NCBI RefSeq assembly: GCF_023650515.1
Contig: NZ_CP096016.1
Location: 3,598,001-3,662,000 of the forward strand
Origin: Alkalimarinus coralli
GTDB lineage: Bacteria > Pseudomonadota > Gammaproteobacteria > Pseudomonadales > Oleiphilaceae
Direction: 5' to 3'
Length of the DNA stretch: 64,000 bases
Every line of letters starts with the position of its first letter. Within the stretch, counting starts at the first letter, position 1. Shown piece after piece: positions 53,559-64,000 of the stretch. The notes below the pieces were generated by a model. It worked only from the letters and a program-made list of their open reading frames with translations, made no database searches and was not told where the DNA came from. A program made the position numbers and the translations under genes.

Positions 53559-54134
53559 TTAGCCAGGTTTCCGCGCTAACATGGTCGCAAACTGCAGTTG
53601 CGCACCATTGTGCATTGTACCTATATCTTCATTGTACTTTATCAGCTCCCAGCCTTCATAAGCCTCACGTAACTGCCCTGCTTTCAGGGTAAAAGGGAAG
53701 CGAACCGGGCATGGGTGCTCTTCCGTACTCATGGCACAAACAATCAGGTTATATCCGCCAGCGAGAGTACGCTCTTGCATATCGGCAATAACCGCATCAA
53801 CACGAGCAGGATCGAGAAACATGAGAGTTACGGTACAAGCAATAAACCCATAGTCCACACCAAGGCAGGCATTGTTAATATCGTACACCTGAGCCTTAAC
53901 ATTGGTCATCTTCTCTTCACTGACAATGCTTTGCAGCATATCAATGGCACCAGGGTTAGCATCTACCGCAACAACATTAAACCCGAGTTGGCCGAGATAC
54001 AACGCATTACGCCCATTCGAACACCCCATGTCTAACGTATCGCACGGCTCAATAATTTTACACGCATCTACCACTTCACTATGCGCAGAATTCAAGCCGT
54101 AACGGCTATTTAGATCAACAGTCATGGTAACCAC
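53559..54134 (-). CDS. tehB: TehB-like SAM-dependent methyltransferase
   Basis: 191 residues. SAM-binding motif TLDMGCSNGRNALYLG, then NVVAVDANPGAI, and the TehB-specific tail AGGYNLIVCAMSTEEHPCPVRFPFTLKAGQLREAYEGWELIKYNED. TehB methylates tellurite or selenite-type compounds and confers resistance when overproduced; the natural role is uncertain. No tehA is adjacent. The two ATGs (MVTMTVDL) are four codons apart. Confidence 0.92.
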   Translation of the reverse strand: MVTMTVDLNSRYGLNSAHSEVVDACKIIEPCDTLDMGCSNGRNALYLGQLGFNVVAVDANPGAIDMLQSIVSEEKMTNVKAQVYDINNACLGVDYGFIACTVTLMFLDPARVDAVIADMQERTLAGGYNLIVCAMSTEEHPCPVRFPFTLKAGQLREAYEGWELIKYNEDIGTMHNGAQLQFATMLARKPG

Positions 54135-54366
54135 TTTTTTTGAAAAATGAGGGTCATTATTTTACTACTAATATTGCTTAATTAAATTATGAATATAAAT
54201 AAATCAGATGATTAGCTCGTGGGGTGATGAGGTGAAAACCCTATTTGCCTCTCACTCCGCACCGGCCTGATCCGACACAGAAATCGTTGCTTACTTTAAC
54301 TAGAAAGACTCCCTTAAAGCCCTGATTAATACTGAGGCTTTAAGGGACGATGCAATATTTGAAGAG

Positions 54367-54612
54367 TAAACACCTATCCCTTTACATCAATAATAATCTT
54401 ACCCCTTGCCCTGCCCGTTCGGCTGTAGGCATAGGCGTCTTCCAGCGCAGGCAAACCAAAGTGACGGTCAATCAAGGTCTTTAATTGGCCTGTTTCTCTT
54501 AGTTGAGCGAACATTTCTAAACACTCGGCAGACGCAGATGCGCTGATCAAATGGGTTCAAGCTGGCATGGTTTCTTCTATCAGCACTTCGCGATCTACGG
54601 GAGTTGGTTTGG
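54367..54612 (-). pseudogene. Deleted copy of the neighbouring reductase gene
   Basis: 54367-54555 repeats 55361-55549, the 3' end of the reductase gene, with about four mismatches in 189 bp and no gap. After ATGGG the copy jumps to sequence matching about 56197-56270, near the 5' end of that gene. So roughly 650 bp from the middle are missing, and the beginning has decayed. Confidence 0.87.
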
Positions 54613-54672
54613 CAAAGAAAATTAGGCCATGCTACTATATACTTAGTTTGAAACTTTATTTGGATTAGTCGC

Positions 54673-54891
54673 ATGAGTATTAAGCAAGTACTTGAAAGTA
54701 CAAAACATTTAAATAGTAGTGAAAGAGCTATGCTTGCTCATTGTCTGATTTCATCTTTGGATTCTACCCAAGACCAGGGTGTAGAAGAAGCTTGGGGTAA
54801 ACTAGCAGAAAAACGTTTTCAGCAGCTGGAATCTGGTGAGGTTAAAGGAGTGTCTTGGAGTGAAATAAAAAAGGACACAAGGGGAGAGTAA
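54673..54891 (+). CDS. Small addiction-module antitoxin
   Basis: 72 residues. The pattern ASxxxLSxxERxxLAxxLxxSLD, here HLNSSERAMLAHCLISSLDST, then GKLAEKRFQQLESGEVKGVSWSEI, is that of the unstable-antitoxin family often paired with RelE/ParE toxins. It ends immediately before the toxin start. A TATATACT -10-like box lies about 35 bp upstream. Confidence 0.87.
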   Translation: MSIKQVLESTKHLNSSERAMLAHCLISSLDSTQDQGVEEAWGKLAEKRFQQLESGEVKGVSWSEIKKDTRGE

Positions 54892-55185
54892 TTGAAAAAC
54901 CTCATTTTTCACCCGGATGTGAAAGACGAAATTAAAGCTTATTATCAATGGTATGAAGAGCAAGCAGTTGGTTTAGGTGACGACTTATTACAAGAACTAG
55001 AGAGTTCTTACGAAATACTTTCAGAATATCCAGATACTTGGCCAAATTTTCAAACAGGGTTTAAAAGATACTTACTATCAAGGTTTCCATTTTCGGTAAT
55101 ATATAAAAAGCATTGCAATCAAATATACGTTGTTGCAATTATGCACAATAAGCGTAAACCCGGATATTGGCAAGATCGAAAATAA
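54892..55185 (+). CDS. RelE/ParE-type toxin
   Basis: 97 residues from a TTG directly after the antitoxin stop. FHPDVKDEIKAYYQWYEEQAVGLGDDLLQELESSYE and GFKRYLLSRFPFSVIYKKH...VVAIMHNKRKPGYW are typical of the ParE/RelE plasmid-stabilisation family. Intact, so this module is likely functional, unlike parDE at 46 kb. It is flanked by a whole and a deleted copy of a reductase gene. Confidence 0.9.
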   Translation: MKNLIFHPDVKDEIKAYYQWYEEQAVGLGDDLLQELESSYEILSEYPDTWPNFQTGFKRYLLSRFPFSVIYKKHCNQIYVVAIMHNKRKPGYWQDRK

Positions 55186-55367
55186 TCGGGTGGCCGAGGG
55201 TCTCTAACCCTCAGTCCCCCACAATACACTGCATGCAGCTTCACACAAGGTATTTCACATAGGAATAAAGCAAAAGAGTCATAAGCAACAAGATCAGATT
55301 TAGACTCGTGGTCACCCTTTCCAGCCGTGCATTAAGCGCCAAATAAACCTCTTCTACACATAAACAC

Positions 55368-56318
55368 CTATCCCTTTACATCAATAATAATCTTACCCCT
55401 TGCCCTGCCCGTTCGGCTGTAGGCATAGGCGTCTTCCAGCGCAGGCAAACCAAAGTGGCGGTCAATCACGGTCTTTAATTGCCCTGTTTCGCTTAGTTGA
55501 GCGAACATTTCTAAACACTCGGCAGACGCAGATGCGCTGATCAAATGGGCTTTTTGATTTTGCTGATTGCTGACACCTTTTGATTTAGTCTTTTTAACTT
55601 CAAAGAAACTCTTAACGTTAGGCATCGTAGTAATGTAGTGGCCTTCTGGAACCAGGATATCGGAACACGCACTAAGGCTATGTTTACCCACGGCATCAAA
55701 GACGATGTCATAGTTGCCGGGGAGCGTTCTAAAATCTTGCTTTTGGTAGTCAATGACATTATCTGCACCCAGCGACTCAACAAGTTCAACATTGTTCCCA
55801 CTACAAACACCGGTAACATTAGCGCCTGTCGATTTTGCCATCTGGACTGCATAACTTCCTACACCACCCGATGCACCGATAATCAGTACATTTTTATCCG
55901 CTGAAATTTCACCCAACTGTAATGACTGCCAGGCTGTGGTGCCAGCCAAAGGTACACCTGCTGCTTCGGCAAAACTCATGTTGCCGGGTTTAAGGGCGAC
56001 CGTGTTCTCATTGGATACGGCATATTCGGCAAAGCCTCCCCCCAAGGTATAACTAAGGTAGCTATAAACTTCATCACCCACTTTAAACTTTGCAGCGTTC
56101 TTCCCTACCGCGGCGACCGTCCCCGCAACATCTTTGCCCTGAACGATTTGTTTAAAGGGGTAGAACTGTAAAATTTTGAAGAGCTTCCAGTCGATAGGGT
56201 TCAAACTGGCATGGCTCACCTCTATCAGCACTTCGTCATCTGCGGGGGTTGGCTTGCTGGTTTCACCGTAGGTCAAAACAGATTTTATACACTTACGTTG
56301 TGTGAATACCGCTTTCAT
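55368..56318 (-). CDS. Zinc-independent alcohol dehydrogenase/quinone oxidoreductase family protein
   Basis: 316 residues, MDR superfamily. N-terminal GroES-like part (EVSHASLNPIDWKLFKILQFYPFKQIVQGKDVAGTVAAVG) and Rossmann part with VLIIGASGGVGSYAVQMAKSTGANVTGVCS, the NADPH motif GASGGVG. It lacks the zinc ligands of true alcohol dehydrogenases. It reduces enones or quinones, substrate unknown. Its 3' end is duplicated at 54367-54555. Confidence 0.9.
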   Translation of the reverse strand: MKAVFTQRKCIKSVLTYGETSKPTPADDEVLIEVSHASLNPIDWKLFKILQFYPFKQIVQGKDVAGTVAAVGKNAAKFKVGDEVYSYLSYTLGGGFAEYAVSNENTVALKPGNMSFAEAAGVPLAGTTAWQSLQLGEISADKNVLIIGASGGVGSYAVQMAKSTGANVTGVCSGNNVELVESLGADNVIDYQKQDFRTLPGNYDIVFDAVGKHSLSACSDILVPEGHYITTMPNVKSFFEVKKTKSKGVSNQQNQKAHLISASASAECLEMFAQLSETGQLKTVIDRHFGLPALEDAYAYSRTGRARGKIIIDVKG

Positions 56319-56410
56319 GTGGGAACCTTTATTGACTGATGCTCAAATTAATTGACCATCAAGTATTTCATACATGGCTAGAGTCGTTGTGGCAGGCGTA
56401 TAGCAATACG

Positions 56411-56440
56411 AAAAAACGCTGCATCAATGCAGCGTTTTCT
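56411..56440 (-). terminator. fadH terminator
   Basis: On the minus strand AAAACGCTGCA and TGCAGCGTTTT form a stem of about 11 bp with a T-run after it. It lies about 25 bp after the fadH stop. Confidence 0.85.
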
Positions 56441-56462
56441 GATAAAACCGATCTATAACGGT

Positions 56463-58523
<2,061 letters not shown>

Positions 58524-58722
58524 TCAAGTTAGCAGTAGCTGTTGTTCGAATTCGTATTAAATATCTTAACTTATGCTTGGTGGGCTACTTAATACGCAAT
58601 CATCACTCAGAACGCAAGTGCCAGATCGCCTAACCAGCGGTCAGCAGGGTCAATATAAGGATTTAAATTAAAAGTGCGTTGACGTAAAACAACTCAGTTT
58701 AGCCGCCTCTGCTACTGATGCG

Positions 58723-58980
58723 TTAGTCAAGACGTTCCATATCGTCGTCACTGGATTTACGTTTTTTGAGCTGCTCTTTTTCTTCATCCGCCTCAGCTCC
58801 CTGAGCCTCTAATAACTGATGGTCATAGAGCCGTTCTTCAGAGGCGGCTGGCGCCGATGGTGCCGATTCTGATTTCTGCTTCTGTGCATCATCAGGCGCA
58901 TGAGAGGAAGAACATCCAGCCGTTACCAGTAACAAAACAACGGCTAAAGACGCTAGAATGGCTTTAATTTTACTCATCAA
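58723..58980 (-). CDS. Small hypothetical lipoprotein
   Basis: 85 residues. Signal with lipobox LLVTAGC near residue 23, then a low-complexity, charged and disordered part (Ser/Ala/Pro, then Glu/Lys/Asp). No family recognised. Such short lipoproteins often help envelope assembly but that is only context. It precedes fadH on the same strand with about 200 bp between. Confidence 0.75.
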   Translation of the reverse strand: MMSKIKAILASLAVVLLLVTAGCSSSHAPDDAQKQKSESAPSAPAASEERLYDHQLLEAQGAEADEEKEQLKKRKSSDDDMERLD

Positions 58981-59040
58981 AACTGAGGCTCCTGACGCGG
59001 ATTAAAATAGGCGATGAAGATATTACCACGAACCAGCGAA

Positions 59041-59940
59041 TTAGCCTCTTAGTGTATCAATAAAGCCAGCCGATAAAACATGCTGACAAGCCCAGTTGAA
59101 CTCCTTGCTGTTGCATATGGCGGGGTATCCCTGAGGGGCATAATCCAGGTCAAGGAAGTATGGGCTTGCCGCCACCAGCAATCTGAAAAACTGCTCGCAA
59201 AGGGTGGCAGATTTCAGCAAAGAGCCAAAACGCAGTCCGTTACGAGCCACCACCCATAAGTATGGCTCCTGCACCAGCACCTTTTTGCTTTGGCTTAAAA
59301 AGTCAGAATGGGTAAGATAATTTAATACCTGTTCGTCGCTCTCCCTATGCTCCGGCTCAATTGCATTTAAGTAACAGGCCAAAATATTCTGGTGTACTTT
59401 GTATAGAACAAATTCACTGACGCTGCTCTCAGCAGCTTCTTGGTTGTGCGTTTCGATTAACGTAATGGCCTGCTGATAATGTTGAATCGCGTGCTTCTGG
59501 TATTCCTGCAACTGCACTCGTTTTCTCGCTGTTCTGAGTGCTCCTATGTCATCAAAATAGGTATTGGCCAATAGCCAATTTAAACGGGCGGCCCTAAGCA
59601 AAGGCATACCTTGTTCATTAACCTGCGCTTGCAGAAACAACCTAAGGTCAGCAACATCGGCTTCTGTGGTGGCATGTTTTGGGCAATCAACCAAGTTGTT
59701 GTAAATACGCATCAGTGCTTCAGTATCGGCCGGAAAAGGTGACGGAAAGTACCGCTTATGCAACGACTCAATCAGCTGTTGGGTGTGACTGGTTGATCGC
59801 TTATGAGGTTGTCGATAGTGTGATTTAAGTGTTTTTTCATCAATGCCACCAAAATAAATCCGATCCAGCTCCGACATAAACTGATCCCATGTCCAACCTT
59901 GGCTTTTTAAGCGGTGAATTTTGCAGAACAGATTTGGCAT
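59041..59940 (-). CDS. Hypothetical protein, 299 residues
   Basis: I do not recognise the family. No signal peptide or membrane segment. The sequence is mostly helical, with TPR-like pieces (LNWLLANTYFDD, EYQKHAIQHYQQAITLIETHN) and an N-terminal part (SQGWTWDQFMSELDRIYFGGIDEKTLKSHYRQP) that could be a DNA-binding helix-turn-helix. It is next to an AraC regulator on the same strand, 53 bp apart, so the two may share a transcript. Confidence 0.75.
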   Translation of the reverse strand: MPNLFCKIHRLKSQGWTWDQFMSELDRIYFGGIDEKTLKSHYRQPHKRSTSHTQQLIESLHKRYFPSPFPADTEALMRIYNNLVDCPKHATTEADVADLRLFLQAQVNEQGMPLLRAARLNWLLANTYFDDIGALRTARKRVQLQEYQKHAIQHYQQAITLIETHNQEAAESSVSEFVLYKVHQNILACYLNAIEPEHRESDEQVLNYLTHSDFLSQSKKVLVQEPYLWVVARNGLRFGSLLKSATLCEQFFRLLVAASPYFLDLDYAPQGYPAICNSKEFNWACQHVLSAGFIDTLRG

Positions 59941-59992
59941 TTTGAATACAGTTCGTTAATCAGTCTAAATGCAGCCTAGCCAATCCCTGAGA

Positions 59993-60817
59993 TTAGACAA
60001 AAAACGCTTGGTACTGCCTGGGAGTGACCGCCAATCGCTTTTTGAAGTTACGCTGGAAGTGGCTTTGGTCAGCAAATCCTAGCACGCTTGCTGTATCGAC
60101 GATACTCTCCCCGCGCTGAAGAAGCGATTTGGCTTTTTTTATCCGCTGATCTAATTGAAACGCATGGGGTGACTGGCCGTAAGCGTGTTTAAAGCTGCGA
60201 ATAAGGTGATAACGGCTGAGACCTGAGTGAGCTGAAAACTCATCTAAAGAAATATTCACGTCCAGCTGATCCATGATCAGCTCCTTGACCTGTTTGACTC
60301 GCATTAGGTCTGGTAGCGCTGACGCCTTTGCCAGAGAGGCGCTATTCATAAATCGCCGCTCTAGAAACTGAATTAACAGGCTTTCAGCGACCAAGGGGTT
60401 CGTTTCTGCGACTAATATTTCGAATAGTTTGCCAAAAGAGTGGTAGGTTTTGGCATCACTCTCATAAAGGTTCGGAAAAGGCAGATAATCGATACTATGA
60501 AAACTGAGCATTTCTTGCTGTAATTCACCGATCCAGTGGGTATCAACAAACAGCATTCTATATGACCAAAGCCCCTCTTTGGGGTTGCAGCTGTGAGCGT
60601 CCGCCGGGTTAATTGTCACGGTCATGCCCGAACCAATATGATTTTTACACCTCTGATTGCGGTATTCAGCCTCTCCCTCATCAATCACACCGAATGAGAA
60701 TTCGTCATGAGAGTGGGTGTGATAGCAGGCGCTAGAGCGATCAGCCCGACGCATTTCGACAAATGGCAGTATGTCGCTCTTCTTAAAAAATAAGGACTGT
60801 TCCTGCGCCATCAACAA
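59993..60817 (-). CDS. AraC family transcriptional regulator
   Basis: 274 residues. N-terminal cupin-like sensor (about 15-120: CYHTHSHDEFSFGVIDEGEAEYRN) and C-terminal AraC double helix-turn-helix (about 175-272: NISLDEFSAHSGLSRYHLIRSFKHAYGQSPHAFQ and SIVDTASVLGFADQSHFQRNFKKRLAVTPRQY). The LysE-type exporter gene lies directly upstream on the same strand (33 bp), and such pairs commonly mean that the regulator controls the exporter. Confidence 0.93.
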   Translation of the reverse strand: MLMAQEQSLFFKKSDILPFVEMRRADRSSACYHTHSHDEFSFGVIDEGEAEYRNQRCKNHIGSGMTVTINPADAHSCNPKEGLWSYRMLFVDTHWIGELQQEMLSFHSIDYLPFPNLYESDAKTYHSFGKLFEILVAETNPLVAESLLIQFLERRFMNSASLAKASALPDLMRVKQVKELIMDQLDVNISLDEFSAHSGLSRYHLIRSFKHAYGQSPHAFQLDQRIKKAKSLLQRGESIVDTASVLGFADQSHFQRNFKKRLAVTPRQYQAFFV

Positions 60818-60850
60818 TATCTCGTCAACAAGAAGTGGGTGAATAAATCA

Positions 60851-61450
60851 TTATGCACTTATAAAAATAGAAACAACCGTGCTACTTAGCAATAGCCCCA
60901 TCACAATATTAAAGCTAATTTGCTGCCTCTCATTAGACAAATATTTGCGGATAACATGCCCAATCGCAGCCCAAGTACCTACTCCAAATAAGCAAACGAC
61001 AAACGATATAGCGCAGAAAACAAACAGGTATAACGAAGCAGGCGTGTTCGCCGCCACAAACAGCGTAACCCCTGACATTGATACCAGCCATGCTTTGGGG
61101 TTTAACCATTGAGACAATGCTCCCTCAAGCAAGCTTGGCGGTCTCGCTTGCGCCGCTTCAATATCATTGGTCGGCTTAGATGTCGCAATTTTATACGCCA
61201 TATACAATAGAAAAGCGCCCCCAAGATACCGTAATGAATCAGTTATCTGAGGGTACATCTCCAATATACGATTAAGACCGACCCCAACTAAAAATACAAT
61301 CAATGTGTACGCGATAGTCGCCCCGAGTACATGAGGCAAGGCTCTGCGAAAACCAAAATTAGCCCCAGCTCCCGTCGCTATAATATTGACCGGACCAGGA
61401 GAGATTGCGCCTATCAAGGCAAAGATAAACATTGAGAGAAAGATCGTCAT
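60851..61450 (-). CDS. LysE/RhtB family exporter
   Basis: 199 residues from the ATG at 61450 with GAGG upstream; the frame is open to 61492. Six hydrophobic segments. Family start MFIFALIGAISPGPVNIIATGAGANFGFRRALPHVLGA, and the mid-protein LSQWLNPKAWLVSMSGVTLF. These proteins export amino acids or derivatives. The adjacent AraC gene probably regulates it. Confidence 0.92.
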   Translation of the reverse strand: MTIFLSMFIFALIGAISPGPVNIIATGAGANFGFRRALPHVLGATIAYTLIVFLVGVGLNRILEMYPQITDSLRYLGGAFLLYMAYKIATSKPTNDIEAAQARPPSLLEGALSQWLNPKAWLVSMSGVTLFVAANTPASLYLFVFCAISFVVCLFGVGTWAAIGHVIRKYLSNERQQISFNIVMGLLLSSTVVSIFISA

Positions 61451-61598
61451 ATTGCCAGCCTCTATCACGTTAAAGAGCAGGCAATATAACAATGCAAACA
61501 GGTAAGATATTGAACAAAATTGCGGTGAACTTCATTCCTCTTCATATAATAAGTTGATAAGCTACCGTCACGCTGATTTTTAATAAATAAGGATGTTT

Positions 61599-62105
61599 AT
61601 GAAAAGCTTGACCACAGTTCTATTTATTCTGCTCACCCTGGTTTTTAGCCCCGCCTCTTTCTCAAAAGAGCTGATCCTTTCTGCAAATTTAGCGATGGAT
61701 TACCCCGACCCGACATTAATTTCTCACACCCGCTCATCATTAATATTCAAATACGACAACTGGTCATTTGTCCACGAGGTGGTCGACCCTAAAAGTATAT
61801 ATAAGTCGATAGATCTTACGGGGATTGATCAAGTGTTTCTAATATCAATATTCGACAAAACAAAGCGAGATTCACTGCCAAGCTGGCTGGCAGCGCTATC
61901 AAAAGATCAGGCGAAAGAGTTTAACGTTACCCCAACAAGTGTTGAAAAATCAGCTATCGGGAAAGCAAAAATCACTTCAGTTTATGATGAAGAGAGGCAA
62001 AGTGCCCAACTATATATTTTTGAAGAGTTGATGACTCACCATATAACGGTATATGGATCTAAGGAAAAGCTTGATTTAGTCAAGCGCAGTATCAAGGAGA
62101 GATAA
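61599..62105 (+). CDS. Hypothetical exported protein
   Basis: 168 residues from the ATG at 61599; AAGGA at about 61587 is better placed for it than for the ATG at 61593. Signal peptide MKSLTTVLFILLTLVFSPASFS. The mature protein is of unknown family, mixed alpha/beta. It is followed at a 1-bp gap by another unknown gene. Confidence 0.72.
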   Translation: MKSLTTVLFILLTLVFSPASFSKELILSANLAMDYPDPTLISHTRSSLIFKYDNWSFVHEVVDPKSIYKSIDLTGIDQVFLISIFDKTKRDSLPSWLAALSKDQAKEFNVTPTSVEKSAIGKAKITSVYDEERQSAQLYIFEELMTHHITVYGSKEKLDLVKRSIKER

Positions 62106-62106
62106 T

Positions 62107-62433
62107 ATGGATTTACATCAGAGTGATGACTTAAGAGCTTTTTTAGTCTCTTTGTTTGGCAACCAAGCCAATAACTGGCCGATGTCAGAAGGCATATTTA
62201 ACTTAACATTTGAGCTGGTTTCAGAGTCAGGCCAGTGTTCTGGAGCAATGAGTGTTGTACCCCGCCCATTACCGTATGGCAAAGCGCCATTCAAGTGGAT
62301 GTCTAAAGAGTTGAGAGGTATGTTCCTAAGAGATTTAAAGGAGAATAAAGAGCAGTATGTTACATGCCCAAAAACGGCAGCTTACAGGATGGCGCATCAA
62401 TTTCATATGGCAGCGCAGGGTATAGGGACTTAG
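62107..62433 (+). CDS. Hypothetical protein, 108 residues
   Basis: No signal peptide or membrane helix. No family recognised. It starts one base after the stop of the preceding exported protein (GAGATAATATGG), so the two are almost surely one transcript and may act together. Confidence 0.7.
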   Translation: MDLHQSDDLRAFLVSLFGNQANNWPMSEGIFNLTFELVSESGQCSGAMSVVPRPLPYGKAPFKWMSKELRGMFLRDLKENKEQYVTCPKTAAYRMAHQFHMAAQGIGT

Positions 62434-62501
62434 ACACCAATATGATAAAAGGCTGACCAGAGCCTTTTATCATAAACGTAGGTAAAACAACGTTCAAAGC
62501 C

Positions 62502-63263
62502 CTACTTAGGCTGAAGCCGAACCGCGCTGTCCAAGCGCACCGTTTCACCATTCATGATCGGGTTTTCCACCATATGTTTGACCAACTGGCCAAACTCTTC
62601 CGGGTGACCCAATCGTGGTGGGAATGGCAGGCCAGCGGCCAAGGCATCTTGAACGTCTTGCGGCATACCTTCCATCATTGGTGTTTTAAAGAGCCCTGGC
62701 GCAATGGTGTTAACCCGAATACCAAAACGCGCAAGCTCCCTTGCCGCTGGCAGCGTCATAGCAACCACCCCTCCTTTCGATGCAGAGTATGCCGCCTGAC
62801 CAATTTGGCCTTCAAACGCTGCAATTGAGGCGGTGTTGATAACAATTCCCCGCTCACCATCGGCATTAGGGGTGCGCTGTTGCATCTGTTCTGCGGCCAG
62901 GCGAAGTATGTTAAACGTACCAATCAGATTAACATTGATCGTTTTGCTAAAGACATCCAGATCCATAGGGCCATCTTTGCCCAGAATTCGGCCTGCGGTG
63001 CCAATACCGGCACAGCTAACCGCGATACCACAAGGGCCGAGGGCTTCCAGCGACTGCGCCAACGCCTGCTTGGCACTTTCTGCATCTGAGACATTACACT
63101 GGATCGCCAGACCACCTAACTCAGCCGCTAGCTTTTCTGCTTTTTCAATTTGCAGATCCAACAAGACGACTTTCGCCCCCGCTGCGGCCAAAATTCTTGC
63201 TGCGCCTTCTCCAAGGCCAGAAGCACCACCGGTTATGATCGCTGGTACATTTTGAAGTTCCAT
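62502..63263 (-). CDS. SDR dehydrogenase, 3-hydroxyacyl-CoA (HSD17B10-like)
   Basis: 253 residues from the ATG at 63263 with AAGGA upstream. NAD-binding ITGGASGLGEG, active-site Tyr and Lys in YSASKGG, and the loop IAPGLFKTPMMEGMP. The closest well-known relatives are the type II 3-hydroxyacyl-CoA dehydrogenases that act in branched-chain amino acid and fatty acid degradation. It is not next to other beta-oxidation genes here; fadH is about 4 kb away. Confidence 0.9.
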   Translation of the reverse strand: MELQNVPAIITGGASGLGEGAARILAAAGAKVVLLDLQIEKAEKLAAELGGLAIQCNVSDAESAKQALAQSLEALGPCGIAVSCAGIGTAGRILGKDGPMDLDVFSKTINVNLIGTFNILRLAAEQMQQRTPNADGERGIVINTASIAAFEGQIGQAAYSASKGGVVAMTLPAARELARFGIRVNTIAPGLFKTPMMEGMPQDVQDALAAGLPFPPRLGHPEEFGQLVKHMVENPIMNGETVRLDSAVRLQPK

Positions 63264-63546
63264 GATGAAATCCTTCTTATTTTTAAACAATGAATGAGGC
63301 TATTTTGGCGAACTATACAGACTGACCACAATGGTGATAGCCACCATAACAATAGGCAAAAACAATCAATTTTAACGCTCCGGTTAGCGAGACTCACCCG
63401 TTTTTGGGTAGCGGGAAATCTCCTTACCATATTTTATGGCTAGCCGGAAGACCAATTTAAAGCTGATACACCCTTATTCCAGGCTGCGAAACATTATTAT
63501 CCTGTCATTACTCCCTCCACCAAACTGAATGATGAAGGATACCAAC

Positions 63547-64000
63547 ATGACCATAAACTCGATGCCCCCAAAACCATGTTATAAACCAGCTCACACCAAG
63601 CAGTACCTGACCATGGCGCTATCTACCGCCATACTGGTTGCTGGGTGCAGCACTAACGAACACGCTATCGAAGAGCAGGAACACGCCCCACATTTAAGCA
63701 CAGCAAAAGAGCAAGCACGCTCTCAAGGTAAAAAGGCCAAACATGAAAGCAAAATAGCCGCTCAAGCTGTACTCATGGACGCAACAATGCCAGAAATGCG
63801 CATCGCTTCCGGGGCTTATATCAGCCCCGCCCTACCCCCATCACCCCCTATATCTACAGAGCGGTACCAGAACATTGAGCAAAACAGCGTGATGGCGGTC
63901 AGCGAATCTCCCGTTAGTACCTTCAGTATAGATGTAGATACAGCAAGCTATGCCAATATTCGTCGATTCATTAACAATGGGCAAATCCCGCCCGCCAATG
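63547..64000 (+). CDS. VWA-domain lipoprotein, YfbK-like (N-terminal part)
   Basis: ATG at 63547; the frame is open to the end of the window, so 151 residues are seen. Lipobox LVAGC near residue 34. After a low-complexity stretch the block ESPVSTFSIDVDTASYANIRRFINNGQIPPAN marks the N-terminal domain of the YfbK/VWA lipoprotein family. The VWA domain itself should lie beyond the window. Confidence 0.88.
   Translation, partial: MTINSMPPKPCYKPAHTKQYLTMALSTAILVAGCSTNEHAIEEQEHAPHLSTAKEQARSQGKKAKHESKIAAQAVLMDATMPEMRIASGAYISPALPPSPPISTERYQNIEQNSVMAVSESPVSTFSIDVDTASYANIRRFINNGQIPPAN

Noticed and set aside
54468-54674. 68-codon minus-strand frame with no family
   Set aside because: It covers the deleted reductase copy in a wrong frame, so it is a by-product of the pseudogene.

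Overview
The window reads as a chromosomal segment of a free-living, probably marine, gammaproteobacterium close to the Pseudomonadales/Oceanospirillales grade. The basis is the gene content: an Rsd/AlgQ anti-sigma factor next to dsbB, a MksF-MksE-MksB condensin operon instead of mukFEB, ptsP, fadH, folE-folX, and response regulators of the DUF3369 type. I cannot name a genus from the sequence alone. Genes are dense and on both strands. No rRNA, tRNA or CRISPR array was recognised.

Layout. 1-12 kb: housekeeping and small conserved genes (DUF4124, FKBP isomerase, WD40 lipoprotein, rsd, dsbB, a MEST-like hydrolase, folE-folX-CoA-binding operon, deoxyribosyltransferase, Sel1 protein, GIY-YIG, DUF1244, esterase). 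12-21 kb: an RND/MMPL-type exporter, hemolysin-III family protein, rhodanese, EamA transporter, two orphan periplasmic binding proteins and a GDT1 transporter. 21-25 kb: a copper-detoxification cluster (MerR regulator, CopA, a 22-residue membrane microprotein, DUF411 protein). 25-36 kb: RNase II, DUF2505, another orphan binding protein, and mksF-mksE-mksB with no JetD/MksG gene. 35.5-45.8 kb: a three-gene sensory operon (ligand-binding lipoprotein, Cache-HAMP-PAS histidine kinase, REC-DUF3369-GGDEF-EAL response regulator), a transglycosylase-like lipoprotein, ptsP and a stand-alone trpB.

45.8-56.3 kb is the accessory part. It holds a decayed parDE pair with several frameshifts, an intact higBA, a broken DUF2442 gene, a secreted sphingomyelinase-like hydrolase, and a complete IS200/IS605 element. 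That element has divergent tnpA and tnpB; its TnpB lacks the usual RuvC-II glutamate and carries a glutamate elsewhere, and a structured right end could encode the guide (omega) RNA. Next come a cobalamin riboswitch ahead of a lone CbiM-like permease, a MATE pump, tehB, and a second toxin-antitoxin pair lying between a complete reductase gene and a deleted copy of that same gene. 56.4-64 kb returns to metabolic and regulatory genes (fadH, AraC regulator, LysE exporter, SDR dehydrogenase, start of a VWA lipoprotein).

A small non-autonomous element of 132-133 bp, with 17-bp terminal inverted repeats and (in one copy) a perfect 11-bp target duplication, occurs twice in opposite orientations. REP-like palindromes related to its core occur at two more places, one of them inside the mks operon.
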